Shown here piece by piece: positions 55,616 through 64,000 of a stretch of 64,000 nucleotides of DNA. The translations under genes were made by a program, and so were the position numbers. The notes beneath the pieces are model-generated. The model ran no database searches and had not been told where the DNA came from. It saw only the letters and a list, made by a program, of their open reading frames with translations. Origin of the DNA: Ichthyophis bannanicus (lineage: Eukaryota > Chordata > Amphibia > Gymnophiona > Ichthyophiidae); the NCBI GenBank assembly GCA_033557465.1, contig CM066043.1:78956662-79020661 (forward strand), given 5' to 3'. Within the stretch, counting starts at the first letter, position 1. Each line of letters starts with the position of its first letter.

Positions 55616-56650
55616 TGTAGGGCTGGTACCCCTGCAATTCTACATGCAAATCTCTGGCCTGCTCAGCAACTCAGGCCTGAACCAAAATGAACCAAACTGC
55701 ACAAAACAAGATGGATTCTTGACTTCACTTTTGCTGTGTTCAGCTATAAACCTGTTCTCCAAGCAACTGCTGGATCAGCGTTTCTAAGCATGCATACAGA
55801 GGCTATTGTCCGTGGCTGGCCTTGGACACTTGTACATGCCCAGAAGTTACATACTGTTGCTTCTGCCTGACTTTTACCATGGCTCCTTTGTTTGCAAGAA
55901 GCTGCTCATCATCGACCTTCTGATTCGCTGAGAATACCTCAGACTGCCTGGTGCCCACCAATCATCGGACCTATGACGGAGGATTCACACGCAGAATTCT
56001 GCATTCTGCGCTGGAAAAGTTAGTTGTAAGTAGTAGTGAGAGAAGGAGTTGGGGGCTTTTCCCCACCTGGACATACAGACTTCTGCACCAGTCCTGCTGC
56101 TGTGCACTGCGTACCTGATTCCTGAGCCCTGAGCCTTCCGCCAGACGGCCCCTACGTGTGGGCTAGGCCGTCCTCCACAGGTCTGAGATAAGACTTTCAC
56201 AGATACCTCCGGTTCGGACTTACTGCGGCTCGCCTCTGAAGGGGCTGGAGCCGGCATTAGCTAACAGCTGCATCCTTGGACGGAGCTAAGGTACTGGCTT
56301 ATCTCTCCTCTCCTGGATGGGCAAAGGGGTTAGCAATATATTTCTTACTTTTCCTCAGTGCAGAGCGAATCAGTGACGTCTGATTCCTAATCTGATTTAT
56401 TACGTTGTCCAAGTGTACATCTGTACCATAACAAATTGTTACTTTATGTTTCTAATTAGCCATATATGTGTGTGTATATTTTTCTATTTGGTTGCCTATA
56501 ATAAAGTCTAATATATATCTGCAGACCAGAATTCTTTCGTGGCTCATTGCCAGAATAACTCACCGAACCTTGGGCTGTATATTAGTAGCTATCTCCCCTA
56601 GACAATAACAGAGAGTCTAACTTATTTTTGTGCTACGAATATACCCTACA
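55616..56650 (+). repeat. 5' LTR of the tRNA-Pro element
   Basis: 1,035 bp from TGTAGGG (55,616-55,622) to CCCTACA (56,644-56,650), a perfect 7-bp terminal inverted repeat. A poly(A) signal AATAAA is at 56,500-56,505, about 150 bp before the end, consistent with a U3-R-U5 order. The left edge cuts CR1 copy C; the right edge is two bases before the primer site. Confidence 0.88.
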
Positions 56651-56652
56651 TA

Positions 56653-56670
56653 TGGGGGCTCGTCCGGGAT
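56653..56670 (+). other. Primer-binding site, tRNA-Pro
   Basis: TGGGGGCTCGTCCGGGAT is the standard tRNA-Pro complement used by many gammaretroviruses. It begins two bases after the LTR end. Confidence 0.95.
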
Positions 56671-56886
56671 GAGTGTTTCTGAATGTGCCACGCCTCTCAG
56701 AATTTGTGTAATATTTCTGCATTGTCCTATTGTGGTCGACGCAGCGGTTTATGCTGAGGGTTTTGTGGCCAGAGAGCATTGTCTGTGAGACGGCTTTGCA
56801 ACCCCCATTACAGGCTCTCTGCATTAGAGTGATTCTAGCAGTGCCCTGTGTTTGTTTTTACAGACAGTCTCAGCTAGTGATTTACG
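56671..56886 (+). other. Leader between primer site and gag
   Basis: 216 bp with no long frame. 'TGTTTGTTTTTACAG' (56,849-56,863) looks like a 3' splice site just before gag. Packaging signals would be expected in this region but cannot be seen by eye. Confidence 0.5.
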
Positions 56887-58530
56887 ATGGTTCACACAGA
56901 AGGCTGGTTGGATCAGGTTTCCGCTCTCAGGCAGCGGAATGCTCTGGATCAAACGGAATTGCAGTTTCTGTCAGTGTGTAGCTCTGAACTAGCCGCCCAC
57001 ACCAGGAGACTAACAGATTGCGCTGCTCTTTATCAGCAGCGAGAGAGTGCTTTGCTAGCTGAGTTAAATGCAGTAGAGACTGCTATAAATGTAGCGAGAC
57101 GGCGTACAGCCGATCTGCAAAGTGTGCTAGCTGTTGCACGTCAGGAATGTGGGCAGGAAATACAGAGAGTTAACCTAGAAATCCAGCAGTTAAGAGCTGA
57201 CTGTTTTGAATTGGCGTGTGTGTCCACTTCTCAGAGTAATGAGACAGAGTACAGGGATAATTTCAGCCCTCTAGGCTTCTCGAAGTACCAGAGGGTAGAT
57301 GATGGCAGTTTGCCACTGGAAACCCTGCCCAGTGTAGAACGGCAGCTTTTCCAGAACAGAGTCAGTTCTCTCCCATCAGCGCATGAGCACAGGAGAGAAA
57401 CAGGGCGGAATGAATTACCCTACTCTCGGCCCCTCCCCATACAGGGAGCGGTGGAGGAGGGGGTGAGAAATCCCCCGAGTGATGGAAAACTGTACCAGCA
57501 GCGACCACCAGAGGGAGCTGAAGGGACGCAAAATCCCTTATGCTCCCGTGTTCTGCAAGGAACACACACACATGAAGGTGCTTCTGTCGGCCAATTGCAA
57601 ATCATCAAGACCTTGCGGAGCATGGTCACTCCTTTTGAGAAAACTGGTCATGCCACCATAAATGAACATTTAGCTGCAGTCAAAGATGCCTTTCGGGCAC
57701 TGAACATTACCAGGGGGGAGGACATGGTTCTGTATCTTCCATGGTCCTTCGATGTGCCTTGCCAGCAATTTATTCGGGCCATGGCAGACGATGAAAAGAA
57801 GGACATTGTCATCTTTGAACAGGCACTAAAGAAACATTATGGGCCATATCCTGATGATATTGCTGCAAAGCAGGCAGCATTTAGTATGACTCATAAGGAA
57901 AATGAAACCCCCCGAGAGTTTGCTTACAGACTTAGGCAGACTTTCTTCCAGAGTGACCCTTCTTGGGAAACAATAGAACACCATCAGGAGTTTCGTAATC
58001 TTTTCTGTCAGTTGCTCCTTCCATCTATCAAGCCTTATATGTCTGACAAGCGTCACGAACCCCTGTCACGTGTGATAGAACATGCTGAGTGGATTTGGGA
58101 AGCTGTTCCCAACATGAGAGCAACCAATACCGGCAGCACAGTCCGGGCTCCCAGCAAAGCCAGAGAGCCAAAACAGTGTGTTAGTGCTGTAAAATCCACT
58201 CTTTCGTTAGAAAATAACTCTACTCCTTCTGTTCCACAGAATCCTCCCAGGCCACCCCAGAATAACCAGTCATCTGGGTCTAAGCAGCGCTCTGGGAATC
58301 AGCGTTTCACTCCACAGAACCGGAACTGGAAGAGAAAGCCCGGTTTTGACAAATACCTGGAACTGGAGAAGAGAATAAGCGAGCTGACAGATATGATGAA
58401 GGCTACCATTGGATTCAGCTCCTCACAGGAGGCTCCTGCTAGTAGTGTGCCTCTTAAGCCACGAGCAAAGCCTCAGAAGCCAGAGGAGGAACTGGTTGAC
58501 TCCTCTTCCCCTTCTAAGGCGACTGAATGA
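56887..58530 (+). CDS. gag: Gag-like polyprotein without zinc knuckle
   Basis: 547 aa, the structural protein that would assemble particles. The ATG has a good context (A at -3, G at +4). Residues about 35-120 are heptad-rich ('LLAELNAVETAINVARRRTA', 'EIQRVNLEIQQLRADC'), so a coiled coil is likely. Residues about 130-225 are variable linker. About 235-430 should be capsid: 'ITRGEDMVLYLPWSF', 'FIRAMADDEKKDIVIF' and 'ENETPREFAYRLRQTFF', the last fitting the major-homology-type pattern of retroviral and LTR-element capsids. The C-terminus (about 440-547) is basic and rich in Q, N, P and R, with no CCHC motif. The gene ends in TGA at 58,528-58,530, in frame with pol. There is no frameshift across 1.6 kb. 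Confidence 0.85.
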   Translation: MVHTEGWLDQVSALRQRNALDQTELQFLSVCSSELAAHTRRLTDCAALYQQRESALLAELNAVETAINVARRRTADLQSVLAVARQECGQEIQRVNLEIQQLRADCFELACVSTSQSNETEYRDNFSPLGFSKYQRVDDGSLPLETLPSVERQLFQNRVSSLPSAHEHRRETGRNELPYSRPLPIQGAVEEGVRNPPSDGKLYQQRPPEGAEGTQNPLCSRVLQGTHTHEGASVGQLQIIKTLRSMVTPFEKTGHATINEHLAAVKDAFRALNITRGEDMVLYLPWSFDVPCQQFIRAMADDEKKDIVIFEQALKKHYGPYPDDIAAKQAAFSMTHKENETPREFAYRLRQTFFQSDPSWETIEHHQEFRNLFCQLLLPSIKPYMSDKRHEPLSRVIEHAEWIWEAVPNMRATNTGSTVRAPSKAREPKQCVSAVKSTLSLENNSTPSVPQNPPRPPQNNQSSGSKQRSGNQRFTPQNRNWKRKPGFDKYLELEKRISELTDMMKATIGFSSSQEAPASSVPLKPRAKPQKPEEELVDSSSPSKATE

Positions 58531-58560
58531 CTAACCGACTTTGTTTCTGTCCCACAGGTC
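58528..58560 (+). promoter_or_regulatory. gag/pol junction: UGA-CUA codon context and 3' splice-site-like signal
   Basis: The gag stop is TGA followed by CTA; UGA CUA is a known stop-codon readthrough context. The same bases hold a branch-point-like CTAAC (58,531-58,535), then a pyrimidine-rich stretch 'CTTTGTTTCTGTCCCACAG' ending in AG at 58,556-58,557. Downstream, ATG at 58,624 sits in GCCATGG. So pol could be made by readthrough or from a spliced RNA. Which is used cannot be told from sequence. Confidence 0.5.
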
Positions 58561-61531
58561 ACTATTGCACAGGTGCAGCCAGCTGTAGATGCCACCCCAG
58601 GGACACAGAGTGACAGTTCTGCCATGGACAGCGAGGGTCCAGCCTTTGACACCATCAGGAAGCACAAGTATTTTCTGGGTAAACTCAAGCCAAAAGGACA
58701 GAGGTATACTGTTCCTGTTACAATTCAGCAGGCTTTTCTCTGTGAGGGCCTGATAGATTCAGCCTCTGAGGCTACCCTGATTACCTCGAGTCTCTTTGAT
58801 AGACTCACTGCTTCCTTGGGGGGTCAGAGGACCCTACACGTCACACCCAGTGATTTGTCACTCGCAGCTTATGGGAATCAGCCCATAGAGTCTATGGGGC
58901 AGGTCTGGCTTAACCTCCAAATTGGAAAATTACAGGTGAAGCATCCTGTAGTCATTACCAAGTGCCCTGGGGAAGAATTCTTGATTGGCAATGAGCTCCT
59001 GAAACGGTTACGCCCCATTCTGGACTACGTCCAGGAAGTGATCTGGACACAGGTCACACATCCCATACCTTATGCTAGGGTAAAACATGACAGCAGAGTC
59101 AGTGGTCCTTGTTCGGTGGAACACACAAACAAGTCCATCAGGATTAATTTCCAGAGGTCAGCTGATCCCCAAATCCTTCAGCTCCAGTATGAAAGGGCTG
59201 GAGATGAGGATCAGGGCATCAGCGACGTGGTTTCCATTGCAGTGGGTTCAGTAGCTAACATTGTCCTTGATACTGACTGCCTGCAGATATTCCTGAAGGA
59301 ACCTGTGGAAGGTTGTGAGGTGCAAACCCCTCCTCCATCCCATCCCTGCCTAGATCACCCTAGGAGACTGACGGACGTATTCTCGGCTGAGAAAGGTCCC
59401 TTTATATATGTGCAGGTGGGCATGTCCCAAAAGGAAAGGGCCTACCTATTACCCCACTGTGACCACTCCCTCATCAGTGAGACTCTTTTCTATCGGCTCA
59501 AACAACAGCTTACCCTTGATTGGGTAATGGGAGCGAAGACTTCGTTCCAAGTGCCTGGGGAAGGGCTCAAGACATTAATGGGCTACTGCAATCTCCCCTT
59601 ACAAGTTGGGGTCAAAGGTTTTCGGCACACCTTCTCCATCATCAGAGGACTTGAGGTGCCCCTCTCCTTAGGCTCAGATTGCCTTGTTCGACTGGGAACT
59701 TATGTGGATTTTGTGAACAACATCCTCTGGAGTAGGATGGAAGGAGATCCGGTGGATTTCTCTGGTGCCCGCCCATCCTTACGGGCTGGTCAGACTATCC
59801 CTCAAGTCTGTGAAGTGGTCTGTGCAGAAGACACCCACATACCTGGGAGGGTACAGGATTGTCCCCTGCCGATACAGGTGACCCGAGGACATGTGGTCTC
59901 AGACAACTTGGTCTTCTTCAGTCCAAATTCCCGTTTTGAGGAGCTGGGCCTAGCCATGGGTCCCATACCCTGCATGGAGGCTACAGCTCCCTCCTTACAC
60001 TTATTGCTCACCAATCCAAATCCAGATCGCATTCACCTTGTGAAAGGCGAACCCCTGGGATTCCTAGTGGGAGAATCGTTCCCAAGTGTGGAATTGGGTC
60101 TCCAGATTATTGGGGAAGCCCCTGTTCCCTGGAACATCTGTGAAGGGGGGGGGACCCCTGCGTGTGTTCGATCCTCACCCCGAGGCCTCCTCACCTTACA
60201 GTTTGTCTGGCCTCATAGTGCTGTGACCTCACAGGTGGACCTCGAGTCTGACCATATGATTTTGTCAAGTAAACTCGAAGAGGCTGTTAGTTCCCTCACC
60301 CACCAGGGGGGGGAGCCCCAGGCTGTCCAAGCCATCCAGGTCTCCTCTCTCCAAGATGAGATTGAGGAGAAGGTTGAAATACCCTCAAACAATCCTGTTC
60401 TGGGATTTGATGAAATGGTTGCGGGAAAACTTGCTGAAGCAGACGCCTGCACTGATGAGTCAGAAAAGGCCCAATTAAAAGAACTTCTGTACCGTCACAA
60501 GGACCTGTTTGCCACTGACACCTATGACTGTGGTCTCACCGACCTACATGTCACCCGTATTCCTACGGATCCAAACAGTAAACCTGTCTTTGTGAGGCCG
60601 TATAAAATCCCATTGGCCTCCTATGAATCTGTTCAGGAAATCATTAATTCCCTGGAACAAAAGGGAATTATACGTCAATGCAACAGTACTTACAATGCCC
60701 CACTGTGGCCTGTCATCAAGAAGGATTCTAGCTGGCGCTTAGCTTTGGACTATCGCCAGCTTAATAAAAAGGTACCTCTATCCAGATGGCCTATGGCACA
60801 TCTGGAACAGAACTTAGCCACCATCAAGGGTGCCAGGTACTTTACCAGCCTGGATCTGGCCTCAGGATTTTGGACTATACCTGTCCATCCAGAAGATCAG
60901 CATAAGCTGGCTTTTACCTTCGGTAGGCGACAATATACTTGGAATCGGACACCGTTTGGTTATTTGAATGCCCCAGCAGACTTCAATATTTTCCTCCATA
61001 AGGCTTTGCCTGATGCTGAGACTAGAGGCACCCTCGTCTATGTAGACGACATTCTGGTGAAGAGCACCATTTTCACTGACCATTTGCAAGAAATAGAGCA
61101 TGTTTTCCAGCAACTGAAAGCTGCGGGAGCAAAGCTGTCCTTGTCAAAGGGCCAATGGTGCCGGAAATCCCTCAATTATTTGGGTTACGAAGTTTCTGCT
61201 GAGGGACTGCGACCTCAAAGGAAGAGAATTGCGGCCTTGCAACAACTCAAACTTCCGACCAACGTGAGTGAGCTGCGCTCATTCTTGGGCATTTGCAATT
61301 ATTCACGCCAATTTGTGGATCAATATGCGGAGATTTCCCAACCCCTGGTCAAACTCCTCAAAAGAGATGAACCTTGGGTATGGAATCCCGACCAAGAGGC
61401 AGCTCTAGAAGAGCTGAAGGCAGCTTTGAGTCGAGCTCCCTGTCTTGCCTATCCAGAGAGTGGCAGAGAATTCTTCGTGGAACTAGGTTTCACTGATCAC
61501 TCTATGAGTGCTGTTCTGTACCAGATGCATG
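58531..61531 (+). pseudogene. pol: Pol, part 1: protease-like region and reverse transcriptase
   Basis: Open from the gag stop to 61,698, but pol sequence ends at the insertion at 61,532. Protease-like unit 1 (58,700-59,050) has 'LIDSASEATLITSSLF' with D at 58,756 and 'FLIGNELLKRL'. Unit 2 (59,390-59,735) has 'LLPHCDHSLISETLFYRL' and 'LSLGSDCLVRLGTYVDF'. A linker with 'LLLTNPNPDRIHLVKGEPLG' (60,001-60,060) follows, as in many LTR elements before reverse transcriptase. Reverse transcriptase spans about 60,550-61,460: 'WRLALDYRQLNKK', 'FTSLDLASGFWTIPVH', 'TPFGYLNAPADFNIFLHKAL', 'LVYVDDILVKS' (YVDD at 61,039-61,050, intact) and 'LNYLGYEVSAEGL'. The tether begins at about 61,380. Possible starts are readthrough from gag or ATG 58,624. 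Confidence 0.88.
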
Positions 61532-61624
61532 GAACAAGAGAGGAGCGTAACTCTTGCAGGAACACAGGGAAACAACGGAGCAAGAGAGGAGAGCAGGTTT
61601 GGAAAAACTGCTTTATTGGAGATG

Positions 61625-61662
61625 GTCCCTACGCGTTTCGGCTTGCGCCTTCTTCGGGGGAC
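61625..61662 (-). other. Hammerhead-like motif in left arm, minus strand
   Basis: Exact reverse complement of 62,014-62,051. Same elements and same deviations as the right-arm copy. Confidence 0.45.
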
Positions 61663-62013
61663 ATACAGCAATATTGTATAAGATGGAATGTCTCATAAAG
61701 ACAATTGGGTAAAAACACTATATGTTGATAGCGCCGTATCTGATGAACTGGTCTCTGAGAGACAATTAGGACGTGGCACTATATAAATAGTGATTGTACT
61801 AGAGCTCTAGTGTGCCCATATGGAACGTCATGCCGTGTGAATTCAGATTTATACATCATTTAATTTTTATTTGCCAGTACAATCACTATTTATATAGTGC
61901 CACGTCCTAATTGTCTCTCAGAGACCAGTTCATCAGATACGGCGCTATCAACATATAGTGTTTTTACCCAATTGTCTTTATGAGACATTCCATCTTATAC
62001 AATATTGCTGTAT

Positions 62014-62051
62014 GTCCCCCGAAGAAGGCGCAAGCCGAAACGCGTAGGGAC
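62014..62051 (+). other. Hammerhead-like motif in right arm
   Basis: Stem I GTCCC (62,014-62,018) pairs perfectly with GGGAC (62,047-62,051). Core CCGAAGA (62,019-62,025) has C where U4 is expected. An extra A is followed by stem II GGC-GCAA-GCC (62,027-62,036), closed by a GNRA tetraloop. GAAA is at 62,037-62,040, then CGCG, then TA at 62,045-62,046 as the possible cleavage dinucleotide. The layout fits a type I hammerhead with a minimal stem III; the core change and extra A make activity doubtful. Confidence 0.45.
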
Positions 62052-62110
62052 CATCTCCAATAAAGCAGTTTTTCCAAACCTGCTCTCCTCTCTTGCTCCG
62101 TTGTTTCCCT

Positions 62111-64000
62111 GTACCAGATGCATGACACAGATAGGAAAGTTATTGCCTATGCCAGCAAAGCTTTAACGGAAGTGGAGAAGAAATACTCTGACTGTGAGAA
62201 ATCCTTGTTGTCCACAGTCTGGGCCCTCCAATATTTCCGCAGTTATATCCAAGGTGAGAGGTTGGTTGTTGAGACTCATCACCAACCCATCAAGTTCCTA
62301 GGCAGTGATCAGATTAAATCGGGACAAGTGTCAAACAGTTGCATTGTCTCCTGGACCTTAGCACTTCAGGGCTGGCCCCTGGAGGTCAGGTATGCTCAAA
62401 ACCGCAAGGATGCCGCCGCACAGGGCCTGGCTGAATTGCACGATTGCACTGCCAGAGAACCTTTAGTGGGTAATTTAGACACCGAAATGGAGTCATGTAC
62501 GCCTGAGCCTTCTCGTCATCGTCCTTCTGATGAGGACCTCTGTAAAGGCTACCCCAAGGTGTATGTGGACGGTTGTGCTTACCGTCGAGAGCCTGACCAT
62601 GAACTGGTAGCAGGTATAGGTGTGGTTTGGAACCAGAACCACCCTTGTGAACCCTTCAAGTACCGTCTAGGTACCAAGACTAATCAGTATGCAGAGCTAG
62701 CTGCAGCCCTGGCAGCTCGCCAGTCTGCTGCTCAGGGAGGGGTTCACACCCTAACCATCTGTACTGATTCAGACTACGTCAGACAGAATTTTGTTTCCCA
62801 CTTACCCATTTGGAAATCTAACAATATGCTGAATTCCAAAGGGAAACCTGTCAAACATGCCGGATTGATTCTGGCCTTGGACAAGGTAGCTCATGAAAAT
62901 GACATGATCATCTACTGGAAGAAAGTGAAAGGTCACTCCCGTGTTGATAATCCTGACTAGATTGGAAATGATCTAGCTGATCAGCTTGCCAAGGAGGGTG
63001 CTGTCTCTGGAGACCTCTGGCAGTTGGAGGCTCCCAAGACCAATGGGCTTCAACTGGTGACGGCGGTTACCCGGCGACAAGCTCAATTATCCACCATGAC
63101 CCCTGTGGTTCAATGGTGTGGCGAGAGCACAGATCTCGACCTCGTGCAAGCCCAGAAACAAGATCCTACTCTTGGCCGTTTCTACCTTTTTCTGCAGAAC
63201 CCCCAGGAACACCCATTAACTCTGGAAGATTGTCAGGACGATGAGGAACTGAGGATCCTCTACATCTCCAAGGACATGTTCCATCTCCAGAAATATCTGT
63301 TGATACGGACAAGTAAGCATGGTATTGTGCAATGGGTGGTACCTCGGGCCTTCCGTGGAGTTATGTTACAGCACGCTCATGATGAACCTTGTGCCGGTCA
63401 TAGAGGTGACCGAATAACCTATGAAACGTTGAAACAAGTGGCCTACTGGCCCCACATGTACCAAGATGTCCAATTGTATACTAAAGGTTGTCTGACCTGT
63501 TGCAGATTTCAACCTGCAGCTCCTTCTCATAGAGCACCTTTGAGGAACAGAGGTCTGACCATGCCTTGGTCTGATCTCCAGATTGATTGGATCGGCCCCG
63601 TGCCCCGATCCTCTCGAGGCAACAAATATATGTTGACCGTTACCTGCTTATTTACTAAGTGGGTCGAGTGCATCCCAGCACCCAACTGTACCGCCGAGAC
63701 CACGGCCACCTTGTTGTTGAACCATGTTTTCAGCAGGTGGGGCCTCCCCATGCGAGTGGAATCCGACCAGGGTTCCCACTTCACGGGACAAGTCATTAAG
63801 CATCTGTGGAAGGTACTAGGTGTGAAGGCCAAAGTCCACATTGCTTATCGTCCACAATCCTCTGGACAAGTGGAGAGAGCAAACAAAACTATCATCAGTA
63901 TCTTGAAAAAGTATGTTTCTTCCTCTGGGAAGGACTGGGACATCAAACTGCCCTTGGTCCTGATGGCTATCAGAGCCACGCGTCATCGTGCTACTGGTGT
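62111..64000 (+). pseudogene. pol: Pol, part 2: tether, RNase H and integrase, continuing off the edge
   Basis: After the insertion, 'VIAYASKALTEVEKKYSDCE' and 'FRSYIQGERLVVETHHQPI' complete the tether (62,140-62,300). RNase H (about 62,555-63,000) has 'VYVDGC', 'QYAELAA', 'CTDSDYV' and '[12 protein letters not shown]', so the four acidic positions are there, but a TAG at 62,958-62,960 interrupts it. Integrase stays open to the window end: zinc-binding H/H in '[14 protein letters not shown]' (63,367-63,408) and C/C in 'GCLTCC' (about 63,488), then D in 'IDWIGPVP', D in '[10 protein letters not shown]' and E in 'SGQVERANK' (about 63,580, 63,765, 63,870), the DDE triad. Apart from the stop, everything looks functional. 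Confidence 0.88.

Larger units (their letters stand above)
61532..62110. mobile_element. Palindromic insertion with perfect 235-bp inverted arms
   Basis: Arms 61,566-61,800 and 61,876-62,110 are exact reverse complements by eye; a 75-bp loop lies between. A 34-bp lead-in (61,532-61,565) partly repeats arm sequence (CAAGAGAGGAG). GTACCAGATGCATG (14 bp) flanks the whole at 61,518-61,531 and 62,111-62,124; with CT it extends to 16 bp. A duplication of that length points to target-primed retrotransposition. Each arm contains a hammerhead-like motif and AATAAA lies near the outer end. Removing it on paper would bring the pol frame together, but the present copy is broken here. Confidence 0.85.
55616..64000 (+). 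mobile_element. Retroviral element with tRNA-Pro primer site, 5' LTR to integrase
   Basis: Order: LTR, primer-binding site, 216-bp leader, gag, then pol with protease-like region, reverse transcriptase, tether, RNase H and integrase. The window ends inside integrase, so env and the 3' LTR are not visible. It inserted into the 5' part of CR1 copy C, so it is younger than that copy. Only one internal stop (62,958) and one 579-bp insertion disturb an otherwise open gag-pol. The DG..E..D RNase H next to a degenerate tether is a vertebrate-retrovirus trait. Family placement is uncertain: the primer type suggests gammaretroviruses, while Gag and the gag/pol junction do not. Confidence 0.9.

Noticed and set aside
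54285..55620. Plus-strand frames of 110-213 codons across CR1 copy C
   Set aside because: Antisense shadows of the intact CR1 ORF2 on the minus strand.
57362..57629. Minus-strand frames within gag
   Set aside because: Shadow frames opposite an intact 547-codon Gag reading.

Overview
This window looks like intergenic or intronic DNA from a large, repeat-rich vertebrate genome, most likely an amphibian and possibly a caecilian. That guess rests on the repeat mix: a CR1 lineage with an esterase-type ORF1, L2-like and L1-like LINEs, tRNA-derived SINEs with LINE tails, palindromic MITEs, hammerhead-like hairpins and two unrelated endogenous retroviruses. I found no host protein-coding exon, rRNA, functional tRNA gene, CRISPR array or bacterial feature. 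Nearly everything recognisable is a transposable element, often nested inside another.

Layout. 0-6.4 kb: LINE 3' ends, a GC-rich dispersed repeat and MITE-like palindromic repeats. 6.4-11.6 kb: an L2-like LINE split by a nearly full-length CR1 (5' UTR, ORF1, ORF2, 3' tail). 11.6-24.7 kb: MITEs, SINEs, LINE fragments on both strands and an L1-like ORF1 fragment. 24.7-32.0 kb: a complete two-LTR provirus of gammaretrovirus-like type, with a tRNA-Gly primer site and 4-bp target duplication, whose coding region is wrecked and lacks a recognisable env. 32.0-39.4 kb: nested SINEs and a minus-strand L2-like LINE. 39.5-45.3 kb: a near full-length minus-strand L1-like element. 45.3-53.4 kb: MITEs, a purine-rich minisatellite, CR1 fragments and a 1.15-kb insertion bounded by a 15-bp repeat. 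53.4-55.6 kb: a minus-strand CR1 with an uninterrupted ORF2 segment. 55.6-64.0 kb: the 5' LTR, leader, gag and pol of a second, much better preserved retroviral element that landed in that CR1 and runs off the right edge.

The second retroviral element is the most interesting object. It has a 1,035-bp LTR and a tRNA-Pro primer site. Its gag shows no zinc knuckle. Its pol lies in the same frame as gag, behind a UGA codon that sits in both a readthrough-like and a 3'-splice-site-like context. Its protease region appears to hold two related retropepsin-like units. Its pol is interrupted by a 579-bp insertion made of two perfectly matching 235-bp inverted arms, each carrying a hammerhead-ribozyme-like motif. 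Similar hairpins recur at five other places in the window. How the elements interact is parasitic nesting; no operon or host pathway is visible.
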